Positions 22,382-35,793 are shown, numbered from the stretch's first letter. The stretch is DNA of 64,000 bases from Lingula anatina (GCF_001039355.2 NW_019775694.1:37363-101362), one strand, 5' to 3'. The notes: generated from the sequence alone by a model not told the origin. Made by a program: numbers and translations.

Positions 22382-24977
22382 ATTAGAATGAAAAATGGAC
22401 TTCAGTTTAAAGCCAAAATTGTGGTCTACTTCAGTTCGAGAAAAATCTATAGTTGTTCACTGAGTTACAGTCAATATTGGTCTAAAAATTGCATGGGCAT
22501 TTCTTACTTATAAAATGTGCACACTATTTCATTTAATTGGACAACATCTGATTCATCTTGAGCCAAGTTGCACTACAATTATGTCTAAAAGTTAAAACCA
22601 ATATTTCGTCTAAATTAAGTACGCGCGTTCTCTCTGTGAAACCAGCTCCTTGTAGCTGTCTTGAGCCCAGAGGATAAAACTTTTTGATTAAAATGAAGGT
22701 CAAGGCCACGTACAAGTGTAGCTGAGATTTACGAAGTTAAGAAAACTTATTCTACGACAGGATTCATGAATCAATAGTGTCAGTTAGTACTCTGTGTGAC
22801 CCTTGAAAACCTGGTTGCACGGCGTACGAAGCTTTAAAGTGATAAAAAGAATGGAATATGGAAACGGTTCAGACTATGCTTCAGTCTGTGAGCGGTTAAG
22901 TGCGAGTTTAATGTAATTTGTTATTTTATGCATTGAAAAAGGGGTTTCCTTCCCATAGGGCATGGGGTCGATATTAGTTGTCGCTTGATGAATTTTTGAA
23001 TATGATAGAAACGGACCTTTTTTGCCGTTGTGGGGAAAAATAACAAGAGGAAATACCTTGATAGATGAACATCCCTTCCAAACATGGAGTAAATTGTTAT
23101 ATGTCGTTGAATAAACTTGAAAAATTAATTGTGTAGAGAATGCTTAAGACGACAGGGCTGTTGAGCAGAAACAAGGAAGTCAATACACCCCGTGGTGAGT
23201 TATTGACGCGTCCCAGAAGGAACGCAACGTCGTCTCGACGCCAAGATCTCATTTCGACAAAGAAATTAAATAATGCACTTAGAGCTAAGGTCAAGCGTAT
23301 CGGGACAAAGTAAAGATGAGTAAGTGGCTGTATTTGATCACTGAGGGTATGCTTATTACGATCTAAAGTAATGCTCAGAAAGGTAACTGAAGGCACAAAA
23401 TGAATTTAGGGGCCTATAGCAGATATAGGTTACTGGGTCCTAGAGCAAAAATACAATTTCCCTGGAAATTTCAACATTTTCCTCGTAATAATCAAGGTAA
23501 AACTTGTCCAAATTCGTTGAAAAATTACCAGTTATTGCGTTTTAAATTTCTGGGTTTTGGTTCTCTCTCGTAATGGCAGTGGCCAATGGTTAATTTCATT
23601 TGTGACGGTGAACATGTAGAACACGAGAACGGGATCAAATATGTCTCAACTGTTCTGGATAAGGTATTCTTTCATGACAATGAGAACATTGCCGTAACCT
23701 CCAGGAAAATGGATTCTTTTTAACCTTTATATGGATTTGTATGCCATTAATTCATCCGTATGGAATTTTCCTATTGGGTCATATAGAAAATTGGTCCAAA
23801 ACCCTACAGGAACTTTTAGGACACATGTCCTAGATAAGAATCTTAAAATTCCTAAAAAGTCCCATAGAGTCCTGTAGGATTCCTATAGTCCTGTACGACT
23901 CCTACAGGGCATCCTGCTCGTAAGGGCAGAGCAAACGATCTGTGAGGATCATCTTAAGCGGAGGTTTTCTTTTATTATATTTTCCAAAAATGTTACAGAG
24001 TGATGGCGAGTGTTAGGAATGGAAGATTAAAGGTTGGTTAATCGCGGATAAATGCTGTTAACCCCAGGATAAATCAATTTTGGCGCGAAAATCCTCTTTT
24101 GTGTCCTTTTAATGATCATATAAGCCGTGTTTAGTTGAAACTCGGTTGTGATCAGTTGAGAAGCAGTAAGAATTGGCCAGAAAAAAAGAAATAGCAGCTG
24201 TATCAAATTCACGGCTGAATATTTTCCAATGAGCGCGGGCTCGTGGGGCACGTGTGTACAGACATACGGACAGACAAATTTAGCCTAAAAAATAAACTCA
24301 CACACCAAACAGATAGAAGTTACCCGGCTGCTACATGTTTGGGATAAATCGCTTTAAAAGACGGATTTTTGTCCACATTTTATCATTGAACATACCGAAA
24401 TACGCGATCAAAGAACGAAAAGCTTATCTTGGCTATTTTAATGTAAAAAATTCCCCTTTTAAATCAAGGATAAGACATTGCACTTCCTTCTTTTTCCCTA
24501 AAGGACACAGTACGCGTGACTGATAGATACACTCAATGATTGCCCGTGATTTATGAAGTCCCGTAACGATTCCAACTATATGGAATCGGTGAGGGAGAAA
24601 TTACGAGAAAATGTGTTGATTGGAACATACTCACACGCAAATACCAGCATGCTTTCTGGCTGTAGATTTTATTTGTCAGGTCTAGAGAATAACTTATTGC
24701 TTGTCGACCAACAGGCGCAACGAATTTTAGTCGCTCTCGTTGTACTTCATTTTACTTACGAGAATAAATTTATACGCGCGTTTTGTTCGACACGGTAAAT
24801 GCGAACTGGCCTAGAACTCCACCTACTCAACCTACGTACACGCCCCAGGCAGACCCTAGGCTTATGTTGTATGTGTAAAAACGAGATTCCATAATATACA
24901 CAAATACCAATGATGTCAATAACTATATTTTGCAGATGTACAGGAGAAGCAAAATACTCTAACACGTGAGTACCACA
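22381..24977. other. Intergenic; small diffuse repeat at 23.8-23.9 kb
   Basis: Around 23800-23915, CCTACAGG, CCTGTAGGATTCCTATAG and similar words recur in both orientations, looking like a decayed short repeat. No coding region is supported elsewhere. Confidence 0.4.
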
Positions 24978-25142
24978 CAGGGGCGTAACCAGACCTTTTA
25001 AAATTGTACGCACAGATTTTGAAAATTCACAGATACGATTATATTCTGTGAAAAATACACTGAATTTATGGAGAATAATATCATGGTTGGCTCAAAAATT
25101 GTACGCACAGTGCATCCGTGCGTATGCCTGGTTACGCCCCTG
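24978..25142. mobile_element. MITE family C, copy 2 (CAGGGGCGTAACCAG termini)
   Basis: Perfect 15-bp terminal inverted repeats CAGGGGCGTAACCAG and CTGGTTACGCCCCTG, 165 bp, flanked by a 5-bp duplication CCACA (24973-24977 and 25143-25147). Internal AAAATTGTACGCACAG occurs twice in direct orientation, once toward each end. Confidence 0.85.
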
Positions 25143-27420
25143 CCACACATTGATACATATTACATAAACGTCAAAAACCTCTGCTGAACAACATTCTTTT
25201 TGGTTGCCCTTTAGTAATCATTTTAACACTTAGCCCGGTATGTCAGTGGGAAGGGAAAAAATTCACCGTAAAAAGGTTAGCCGGAGGCGATCAAGTTGTT
25301 TCTGGCTCGTCTATTTTATCGACGCAATATTTCGTGAAAGAAGAACAAGAAAGAAGATGGAGCGATAGCATTGATCGGAATTCATCCGGGAGTAATTATT
25401 GTCTAGAGTGCCGCAAAAAGTAAGTCCCTGTTAGTTAAGGATTACGGCAGGAAGATGCTTCATCGTTCGTTGTTAGTTTAGTGTGCGCTTAACCAGCGAG
25501 AAAGGACAGAGTTTCATGTAGGCCTATTGCAATACTGACTTAACTATTCAGGATAATGCTGGGGGGGGGGGGGGGGGCAAGAATATTTTTTAAACGAAGC
25601 AAGGCAAATCGAAACTTCTGGTAGTAGACGAGGGCAATTTGACTGCAATGCGTAGGGCACAACGATGGCAAATAATCCTTTGCTTCGTCTCCCCTCGTTT
25701 CGCTTATGATGCCGGTTAGACGCGATAGAGAGTCCCCCATGATAGAGTTTGCTTCCCATTCATTTGTACAGGTGAGCCTCGCCCTAGATTTTGACCCACT
25801 TAGGTCAGACTAACCCTAACCATTATAACCATATGGAGGGTGGACTTTCTGTTACACGGATCCTCAGTTTCGTTACACCGGTTCGGTTGGAAGCATTAGA
25901 TGGGGGTACATCCAAGCTAAGTGTGGACCAAGGGGGTGGGGGGGGGGGGCACTCCTTTTTTCCATCATTTAGTTATCGTTAATCGGCCTAATCTCGGAGG
26001 TCTTGTAGACACTATAACTAAAAACAAACTATACCCATTCAAACATTTGATTTAGGTCCGCCTGTTACAGATATATGATTGAACATTGATGAAATTAAGT
26101 GGAAGGTGAGCACGTAGGGAAATAGATTTGATGTGGTCCTTCAAGTAATGCACAAACGCTCACCGAAGCTTTGTTTTGCTCAAATGGTTAAGGCCAGAAA
26201 CCGAATTTGATTTAAAGATCGCCATTTTTCAAGGTGACAGAGTTGACTGGGGTATATAAGGATACGGAAAATTTTTTTTTATCAGTAAAAACATAATATC
26301 AGCTATTGGAGAATAAAAAGATGGCATTCAATGAAAATTAAAGGTGACAACATGTGAGCAATTTTTGTCATTTAATTAATATGTCACAATCTGTTTCCTG
26401 AGGAACATTCGCCATTTTATTTTTTCAAAGAAAAACTTTGAAACTTATGCCAATAAGCAATCCGAGGAAAGTAATTAATTACAAAAGTATTTATAGCTTG
26501 ATTGATTGTTTTAATTATTTATCATTATCTTGTTTTCTTTGCATTGTGCAGAAAATGGTCTTCTACATTTGGACAATACAGCATGGTTAAAATTGAGAAT
26601 AAGTGACCCACTTTTCCTCGCCCCCTGGTACCGGGAATATTTCATTATACGACTCTTTTGAAGGTTATACATGCACCTTATTAGAGTTTTTGCGTTCTCT
26701 ATGACGCCTTAATCCAGCTATTTTGCAAGAGCAATCAGACTATTTCCCGCGAGGATGGTAACTTAACTAATGGCGAAAGGAAGTAACATTTCTCATTCCT
26801 CGAAAGAATTTTTTGTCAAATAGGCCATGTTGCATGATCGAGGGTTTTGTTCGCTGACCGAAGTTTCGTATTTTCAGGCAGGTGTGCATGACGTCCACGC
26901 GATCGTTTACTGTGACCAGGCCATATTCGAAGAAAAGAAATATTTCAGGAAATATTTCATTATTCATTCCGAACAAATTTGGTTGGTTGAGCGTTCACAA
27001 TAGCGCAAATTTATCAATGACACGCACACGCACACGCACACACACACACACACACACATACACACACACAGAGCAAGAGTTTCCAGACACTGTACGATTA
27101 AATAAACTACTGCGTCTACTAAACTTCCCTTGCATTTATGCATTTTATCATATAATTAATATATTAAATTAAAACGAGAGAAAAAGTAGATTCAACCAAA
27201 TTTTCAACCTTTTTTGTCATGTATGGTGAAGCTGCTGTTATTTTGACATCAAAATCCATTTTATTCTCTAGTTGATACAAAATAGATGTGAATCGATATC
27301 AATTTAAGCAAGTGCGTTAAGTAAGTATCCGAATGATGTTGAAGTAGTTTGCCTATTAAGAACTATAGCCAATATGTCCACGGTTCACTTCAAGGCATTC
27401 ATTCATCTCCACTGTCTATC
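25143..27420. other. Intergenic; MITE E copy 2, G-runs, CA repeat
   Basis: G-runs at about 25561-25577 and 25934-25949, and (CA)n at about 27020-27070. Protein-like similarity among the segments near 25.6, 29.4 and 32.5 kb is listed under findings. Confidence 0.45.
25771..25881 (-). mobile_element. MITE family E, copy 2 (partial)
   Basis: About 50 bp near-identical to the reverse complement of copy 1 (AGATTTTGACCCACTTAGGT, then CTAACCCTAACCATTATA), followed by GGACTTTCTGTTACACGG. A second GTTACACCGG closes the right end. The left terminus is missing. Confidence 0.65.
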
Positions 27421-27554
27421 CCCTACCAGGGACGCAGATTAACTACTAGTATGTGCACTTTTCTCTGACGCGGTAAAGAAAAGTGTCATGAATTTACCAG
27501 AGACATATCTGTGAAGATCTAGTGAAAAAATCAATCTGTGGCACTGGTAGAGGG
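27421..27554. mobile_element. MITE family B, copy 2
   Basis: CCCTACCAGGGACGCAGATT to AATCTGTGGCACTGGTAGAG. The middle (ACTTTTCTCTGACGCG, CCAGAGACATATCTGTGAA) aligns with copies 1 and 3. Confidence 0.75.
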
Positions 27555-30148
27555 TAGCCACTATCCGCAAAATTGACGCGGGAAATGGAGCCCGGTTAAT
27601 AAATCACTGCTCCTCGGTGATTTCCTAACGCGTTGGGGATTTCTAACTCTGACCGTGAAATATACGTACATCAATAAAATTCCCTGAAGGGCATTTGCTA
27701 TATATTTGTTGACTCTTAACCTGCTTGATGCCCGTGAACTTTAGCCTAACGATTCAGAATTAGTTTCTCTAGTAACTAAGTTGCCTTAATGGTTTAGGTA
27801 GCATAAACCATGTTTTGGCCTCATACTGCCTCTTTACAAATCCACAAACTTGTTTTATCTGTAACTGTTGAACATGGTATTTTTGTCACACCATAGTTCA
27901 ATTCTCTTTTGCCTTTTTTGTGTTAATATTTTGATACATGGTCACTCAGTAAGAGTAAAATCTCATCACAGTTAAGCACAAATAAAAGCGTCTTAAACTG
28001 CATGGCAAAATAGCAATGTGCCTATATATTGTTTTTGTCATTGATTTCGCTGAATCGCATACTATTTGGTATAAAGATATTTACAAATATCTGTTTGGTT
28101 GATTCGTAGTACTAGTACACGTTTTAACACGATGTAAGGTATTTCAAGGGTGTACAGTTAACATGTACATTGTCCTGACCAAATTAACTCTCAGTCATAT
28201 TCTGATAAAGTTAAAGTAACAATTTTGGAGTGGCCAAGCGCAAGGTACCTGTATCTGTTCCGAGGCTGAGATGGCTGAGATGTATGTGCACTAAATACGA
28301 ATTCTGAATTTTCTTACAGCCTGCATCGGTAAGTGCAATGGTCCATTTCCTCCGGCAAATGTCTGACTGTCTCAAAGTTGATATTTTTTCAGAACAGCTG
28401 CTAAAATCAGTTATTTGCACTTCTTTACTTTCTTTGAACAAACTACTTTTGCATCAATGAGTGCTTATCACTGGTAGTGATCTTTTGTTAGTCTGTGTGT
28501 CCGTCCCTCTGTTGGTCTGTCTGTCTGTCTGTGCTTCTACAATTTCCAATCAAACACAAAAATTGCACGCACACATACACTGACATGCCGTAAAACTCCT
28601 TGGTGTTTGCTGTTAAGCGCATGCAGCTCACGCAGCGTATTTTTCCGCACGATAGAGCGGTGAGTAGGTAATATGTTGGTCATTTTTTTTCTTTACGGTA
28701 AAATGGTCATTTGGTCAGTTCGCACTAAAGAGTGGTCAGCTGGTCATTTGGTCTGCCCGACCGTTCGTCCCTGTCACAAAGTTGGGAAAAAGGTGCACAG
28801 CATCTAATTTAAAGCACATGCCTTTTAAGGGATGCTTTAAATAACCGACGAATGGTTCACCTTGATCTACTTTTCAAGGTCACAAAGACCATGCTAAGAT
28901 CGTTATCTCTTATGTATTCGATACTTAGTCGAGGAAAGGGTCAGCAAAATCTCACATGTTTTTTGATGAACATTACAGGGGCGGATTCAGAGTTATTTCC
29001 TGACAGTCTTCCAAATTATCTTTGTTGATCCGTTCTTCACTTTTGACCGTCTTCAGACAGAAAAAATTAGATACCCGCCAATGTAAACTTGAAAATCTGA
29101 CCGTCTTCTGGAAGACCTAGAAGACGCTCTAAATCCGCCCCTGAACATAATACTAATTGCGACAAAGTTCACATGGTTTCACTTGCTCCAATTAAGACTG
29201 CATCGAAATAACCTTCACATATGTACGTGCATGTATACACCATGAAAAAAGGCAGAACACGTGAATTCCTAGAATATCAAAATCGAAAGATAATTCGCTT
29301 TGATTGGGCATTTCTAGAAAAAAGGGGCCTACTTAAATAAAATTAACCTGCACCGCTGCGCCTTTTACAACGCCGATTGTAAAGCCCCAAGGCATAATTA
29401 CACAGATAGGCAGAGAGCGTGGCATGGCGCTTTTTCTTGTACTTGCTTCCTGTATTTTCTCCTATTATATCTGTAAGTCGTGCCAGGGTTTCGTTAAAGG
29501 TAATTTCTGGCTCTACTGGCATCACTAACTCGACCTACGTTTGATTAGACAGTTCGTGCAATTTGCTTAATGATCTGCACTCAAGTTGCGCTTCTCTTCC
29601 AAGATTTGTTTTTGGAGCCTTACGTTGCATGCTTCACAAAAAAAAGTCCGAAGTAAGTCTTTGGAAGGTTTTTTGGATCAAATCCGAGTATACTAAGACG
29701 TAGCCGTCTATCTTTAGTGTCAAGTAGCCGTCTATGTTTAGCCGTCTATCTTTAGTGTCTATCTTTTAACCAAGTCCCTTGAGCAAATGGAAATTGTCTC
29801 GACGAACTATTCTTTCGTTTTTGATGTGACTGTAGGCCATTCAACTATGTCAAATACCCGGTACATTCATTGTGAGCCAAGCATTCTTAAATTTTTAAAT
29901 ACTTTTATCTCAAAATCAACTGTACATAGTCAGCTATCCAACAAAAGCTTCCAAGTCTAAGAGCGTAAGACTTTCGTGTGACACTGAAAACACTGTGTGT
30001 TTTAGAAAACGTTCATGGGCAATTTCATTTATCTAGTTTGTGTAAAATTCAAGTTTCTACTGCGACTGCTGTTACCTTGCAGAAAACATTTTGATGGCAG
30101 TTAAAAGACAGGAGACATACATGCACATGCATCCCCTAAACCCATACA
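27555..30148. other. Intergenic; MITE C copy 3, small tandem repeats
   Basis: Short tandem GTAGCCGTCTATCTTTAGTG words at about 29700-29765. No gene is supported. Confidence 0.45.
28976..29143. mobile_element. MITE family C-like, copy 3 (CAGGGGCGGATT termini)
   Basis: CAGGGGCGGATTCAGAG and CTCTAAATCCGCCCCTG are near-perfect terminal inverted repeats, 168 bp. Inner GACCGTCTTC/GAAGAC pairs form extra stems. The target duplication is imperfect (AACATTA left, AACATAA right). Confidence 0.75.
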
Positions 30149-30373
30149 CCCCATTTCCATAGATTTTTAGATCGATCTATCCCTGTGGGGAGTCTCACTA
30201 GATTACTGTCAGCTTGGCCGGCTTAAGCGTCTGTCCCGCCTACTAAAAGCTCTAAGGGGGTAATTAACTATGGTGTCCGCTCGGCTGACCGCAATTTAGC
30301 GTGAACCCCCAGGGAGTTAGGTCGATCTAAAACTTAATCTTTAGATCGATCTTAATCTCTGGGAAAGCACCCC
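30149..30373 (+). mobile_element. MITE family A, copy 3
   Basis: CCCCATTTCCATAGATT at the left and CTGGGAAAGCACCCC at the right, with the family core between them. About 225 bp, no ORF. Confidence 0.8.
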
Positions 30374-30456
30374 ATGTACATGTATGCAGACGTATAGGTA
30401 TATGCACATATGTACATGTATGCAGACGTATAGGTATATGCACATATGTACATGCA
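30374..30456. repeat. 42-bp minisatellite, two copies
   Basis: The unit contains TGTACATGTATGCAGACGTA and GGTATATGCACATA and is repeated in direct orientation immediately after MITE A copy 3. Confidence 0.85.
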
Positions 30457-30638
30457 TGCTCATAGACTATAACACAGCCCTGCCCAAAGTTTTGATGAGT
30501 GGCATCTCCAACTTTTGAAATTTGGGGAAGGAATTGATCACAACTGGTTTCAAGAGATATTTGCTAATCGTTTGATATTCAATCTTGAATTCGTCACTAA
30601 TTGTGTTCGAAAATTTTTACTGCTTAACATTACATGTA

Positions 30639-31236
30639 TGTGTCGAAGATATAACGCCAGTAGGCAGAAAACCTTTGACGAAAAGGCTATTTTTATGCCC
30701 ATAATTACAAATTCTAAAAAAAAATCAGTGAAATGGAAAAATGCGTCTCTTATGTAATACGCGGATTTACTGTAGTGCAAAAATAGACCCCATTTCCAGA
30801 GATTAGATCGATCTACTTTAGATCGACTTAACTCCCTGGGGGTTCACGCTAAATAGCTGTCAGCCGAGCGGACACGAAAGTTAATTACCCCCTTACAGCT
30901 TGTAGTAGGCGGGACGGACATTTAAGCCGGATTATCTGACAGTAATCTAGTGAGACCCCCCGCGGGGATAGATCGATCTAAAAGCTCTGGGAATACAGCC
31001 TATGTGTCGAAGATATAACGCCAGTAGGCAGAAAACCTTTGACGAAAAGGCTATTTTTATGCCCATAATTACAAATTCTCAACAGAACTTTGGGAGTTTT
31101 GATTTCAAGACACCCTTTTAACAACTACATAATACTGAAAGAATTGCACTGATAGGTCGCCAGGACTAAAAAAATCACTGAAACAGAAAAATGCGTCTCA
31201 TATGTAATACGCGGATTTACTGTAGTGCAAAAATAG
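30639..31236 (+). repeat. Direct duplication interrupted by MITE A copy 4
   Basis: TGTGTCGAAGATATAACGCC to AAATTCT occurs at 30639-30717 and 31002-31079. CGCGGATTTACTGTAGTGCA occurs near both ends. The left unit lacks about 90 bp that the right unit has. Confidence 0.75.
30786..30999 (-). mobile_element. MITE family A, copy 4
   Basis: Inverted relative to copy 3 and about 214 bp. It sits exactly between two direct copies of an unrelated unit (30639-30786 and 31002-31236). Confidence 0.8.
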
Positions 31237-31707
31237 TTTGAGGCATGCGAAATTATATATATTTTAGTGATTTGTGCCAGATATAAGTTGTTTTGTAAAT
31301 GATCTGTTATGTCATACTTGCCCACCCTCTAATATCAGGGGGCTTCTAAAATATCAGTAGTATACAAAATTTAAGTATGAGCCCCTGTGGGAAAACATCT
31401 TATCTGACTGTCTAGTGTAATGAAACTACGCCGCCCTTACCAGCCTCTTAAACGGTGGCTCAGCAGCAGAGGAGGATAATTACAGGGTTCTGTGTAATCA
31501 CTCAGGTGGGCTTCTAGAGTAAGTCTAGGGCTTGCTTGACTTGCAGTGCGTAATACAGACAGATGTGCGCTACTCATCACCTATACTGTAGGTGTGAAAT
31601 CGCTCCCCACTGAAAAATACAAAGGGCATGTCTCTTTTCTGGCAAGATTACGTGAAATAGCGATACAGAATTTTGCAACAGACTACTAGCGCACCCTGTG
31701 GTCTTAG

Positions 31708-31920
31708 AGTGCATTCCCATAGATTTAGATCGATCCATCTAGATCGACCTAACTCCCTGGGGGTTCACGCTAAATTGATGTCAGCCGAGCGCGCACCGTA
31801 GTTAATTAACCTCTTACAGCTTTTAGTAGGCGGGACAGACGCTTAAGCCGGATAAGCTGACTGTAATCTAGTGAGACTCCCCACAGCGATAAATCGATCT
31901 AAAATCTGTGGGAATGGGGT
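31708..31920 (-). mobile_element. MITE family A, copy 5
   Basis: GTGCATTCCCATAGATTTAG at the left, AAAATCTGTGGGAATGGGGT at the right, about 213 bp. The termini are inverted repeats built around ATTCCCAYAGATT. Confidence 0.8.
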
Positions 31921-34900
31921 CTAATACTTGCCAAGGTGCACCTCTACCTAAACACTATTAAGGCCCTTGTAAAAACCAACACACTTTTGCTCTCACGATA
32001 GTTGTCTGAAATCCATCTCTCAGTAAAAAAAACGTCTAGTAAACGATAGGATATCAGAGTGAAATGGAACTTGCAGTTCCAAGACGCAAGAAACCGCACA
32101 ACCTAGGAGAAAGTTGGAGACAGAAGTAAGGTTAAAATAAGAAAAGCGAGTTGATGATGATTCGTGAGACATGTTAGTCGTGAGACATGCAAGACGGATA
32201 ACACCGTTGTTCTTTTGAAAGGCTTAATTGTTCTGATCCAGGGATTTTTGCTGTAAGGGGAAAGCTTTTCGAGCAGGAAAAAAACCCACATCATCCAGGT
32301 AACGATGGCGGTTCCAAGATTTTGCCAATGGGCACTAGAGAATTTCTTACCTAAAAAAATAAATCAAATAAATAAATCAAATAAAACAAATAATAATAAT
32401 AATAATAAAATAAAAAATAAAAATATCATAATGGTAGACGAGAGCAGTTTGACCATAAAACACAGGATCGCGGATGTAAGATGACTTGGTTTTTGTCACG
32501 TTTCTCTTGATCTGCCGGTTACTCCTTTTTGGGGGCGGGGGGGGGGGGGGGGGGGGGTAGTGGAGGGGTAAAGAGATGGTAAATCCGAAGGGGGGAGGGG
32601 GCTGAGAAGGACGTGTCCTGATATGCCCCACCAGAACCCGCCCTAGGCTGATACCTATTACTGGTTGGCTCTAGTTGTGGAGGAAAGAATGAAGTCAATA
32701 CAGGAGTAGGTTATCGCTTCCTTCTTATTGCGTGATGTATTTCTCCCACCTCACTCTAGAACAACTGAAGAATAATGCTTGATATTTTTCAAAGCTTACT
32801 CCTCCCTTTTCTTCTGTGTTTACAGTGTGTTTTTCTTTGACTCCGCAGCGACTGGGAAGACACACGCACCTGCTCTTGTTCACACACTTTCCAATATATA
32901 CCGCAGGGCATTCGTGCTCCCATTTTGAATACGAGAAACTGGTTCACACAGAAACCTATTTATCATCTGCAGTTATTTCTGCTGGACTAGAAATCCCATA
33001 TTATGTTACAAACAGGGCAAAGCGGGTTCACATCAATACCTTATAGTTTCAGTGTAGTTTCTTTGGTTTTTTACTGTCAGCAGTTGTGCATGTGTACCTT
33101 TACATGTAGCTGACGGTTTTCAAGAACAGCGCATGGATATTTAATGCTGCGATTCGGGTTTCAGTCCGGTGCTCTGAGGAACATATTCCTGTTACCAGCC
33201 ATATTTTCTGTGTTTTTTGAGATTATAAGTCCACGTGCTTAGTTATCGTTCTTAGACGTTAAAGGGACAAAGTGAGTATTAGACTTTTATATAGCAAAAT
33301 ATCAATTTTCTTTTGGGGTTATCCATTTTATTGTCATTTTCACAAGTCTACAAACCGCACGCTGGGGGGGGGGGGGGAGGGCTTTTGGAAAATTAAAAAA
33401 AAATTAATCTTCATCCCATGGGTGTGCTGGCAAAGGACATCATTTTTCATATTTTTAGCGTTCCACCTTGTACTCTTTAAAGAGGGGGATGGGAGGGGGC
33501 TGGAAAAAGGCTACTCTTTGTAGACCTGAAAAATGATGATAACTTGGATGACCCCATAATTACCAAGGTGCAAAACACCATACATGTGTCTCAAACCGTT
33601 GACAAAAAAGCGATCTATAAAGCAGTTCTTGAGTCACTGCCGTAATGGAGATGTACGGTATTGAATTTCACTTGTAACGGTAGGCCTACAAACATTTTCA
33701 AAAACTAGTTTATAGAGCGTTAATTGTCTTCTTACAAGTTTTGTGGGGTAAATTGATGTTTGCTCTTCTACGCAAAATGTGATTAATATTTTATTGTCAT
33801 TCTTTTTGTTTATTTATTTGTCTATTAAGTAATTTGTTTATTTGTTAGTTTGTCGTGTAAAGGTCTTGTGTGCGTGCTAATTACTTAATGTCTCCGTACA
33901 CACAATATTCCTTTAAACTGATCAAAACATCGATTTTTCATCAGTAAAGCAATCACCCTGCACTTCCTCTTCAATTCAGCTCACTGCAGTCATGAAATGA
34001 TATGGGAACCTGCATTCGATTGCTTCATGTACCAATTCTCTGTATTTCATGCATTTAGATTTACTCCCATCACAGGCTTACCTGTAAAGTATACCCTCCG
34101 ATAGGGGTCTCTGCTGTAAAATCAAACAAAAAACTTCTCGACCTAACAAATGTCAGACACCCCTTTAGGAAGTTACCGTGTGCAAAGTGCGTAAAGTTCT
34201 GTTTGTGAAATCGCTTTAACCATCTTTCTCTCTCTCTCTCTCTCTCTCTCTCCACGCACATACACGCACGCACACTCACCCACACACACGAACGTAACAC
34301 TGCCTTATTCTACCGGTATTCAATCATTCAAGTAACTAGATGCATAAAAATTTCCATTTCATTGTATACTGCAGTTGAATAATGCATGCGCGCAAAATCC
34401 TATACTGGTTGAATGGCGCCAAAAATGCGACACGAAACGTCGTGTGTTTTCATGTCGCACTGCCAGTACGATAACAGGTGACGTGGGCTAGCGCCTACCA
34501 GACATTAGCAGTCAAATCTGCGACACCGGTTCCGACGTTGATTCCTAAAGCAGTTTTGAGGTACGTCGAGCACACATTAGGCATATGTTGTAAAATATTT
34601 ATCATCACCAACTACATGTACGTTGTAATTATGTTAGGTTTTCATTGACCGTAAATTATTAGGATTAAGGGTAATTCAATTGTTCAAAAAACAATGAAGT
34701 TATTGAGCGTTAGTATCATTTTGTAAGCAGTCAACTAGTGCAGCATTTGTTTTTATACATGTACATGGGAAGGGTGGATAGACAAAAGAAAGAAAAAAAC
34801 GAAGATCGAAGATCGAGTCGCCCAAGGGAAACTCCAGTATTGCGATTGGTCTCCGCCATTTCCGGCCTCGTTTTTCTCCCCCCTTTTTACATCCGCCCTG

Positions 34901-35793
34901 AGTTTGAAAACTCACTGGAAACTCTCCTTTTTTACCAGAAATATTTGCTGCTCATTTAATACGGAGACGACATGCACATGCTGGTACTAATGGAGAGAAA
35001 TTCAGGGTGAAAAAAGAGGAGTGTATATACACTACATGGAGTATATGTAACATACACGAAAACTTCATATCAGCCCATAAATGCTTCATACGAGCCCATA
35101 AATATTTGTGAAGCCGTCATTTAGATAAGACGAGAACAATGAGGTATGCCCTGAGTGTCAGGGCACTATACAGCTAGCTTGCTCACTATATATCTTTTCA
35201 TGTGGTAGCTTTACACTGTTGATATGGGTTACATATGAAATCAAGATCGAGCAGGCAATACTGAAATCTAGAAGCTATGGTATGAGGTAATGCCTCGATA
35301 TAAAAAGAAGTCTAACAATTATTTGCTTATGAGGTAAGACAGTTACTTCAGCCTAACATGATAAGGAAGTTGGATAAGTGCTTCAGTTTAGGATTAAAAG
35401 TGAAAGCCGCAGGCTTTTAAGGGGAACCGCACTGCAATATATAGGCTATACCTCAACTAATTGGTACCACCCGGAAAGAAAAAAATGTTTGTAAGTGAGA
35501 TAAATTATATACTTGTCTTGCACCATCTCTGTGACTTGAACAGGTTTAACCAATGTTTCAAAAATGATAATAAATGAGTAACCTTACCGAAAGGGCGAGG
35601 GCGCCAAGATAGACACGCACCGCGGACGGAAGTAGCTTCCGTTGGTTGGTACCATCATTGCATTCCTATATAGATATCATTCGCATCCATGGTACATCTA
35701 CTATACATGTTTGTGAGCCAGTTAAAATATACGGGGAGTGGGGGTATTATGCCGTTACTAATCCCAAACTCAGATAGATGGGGAGCTTATATA
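31921..35793. other. Intergenic, no gene recognised
   Basis: AAT/AAATA-rich tract at about 32349-32425, a G-run at 32527-32557, another at about 33364-33377 and (TC)n at about 34225-34252. ORFs are short and mostly driven by these repeats. Confidence 0.5.

Noticed and set aside
25805-25825. Telomere-like CTAACCCTAACC
   Set aside because: Only two units, and part of MITE family E, not an interstitial telomere.
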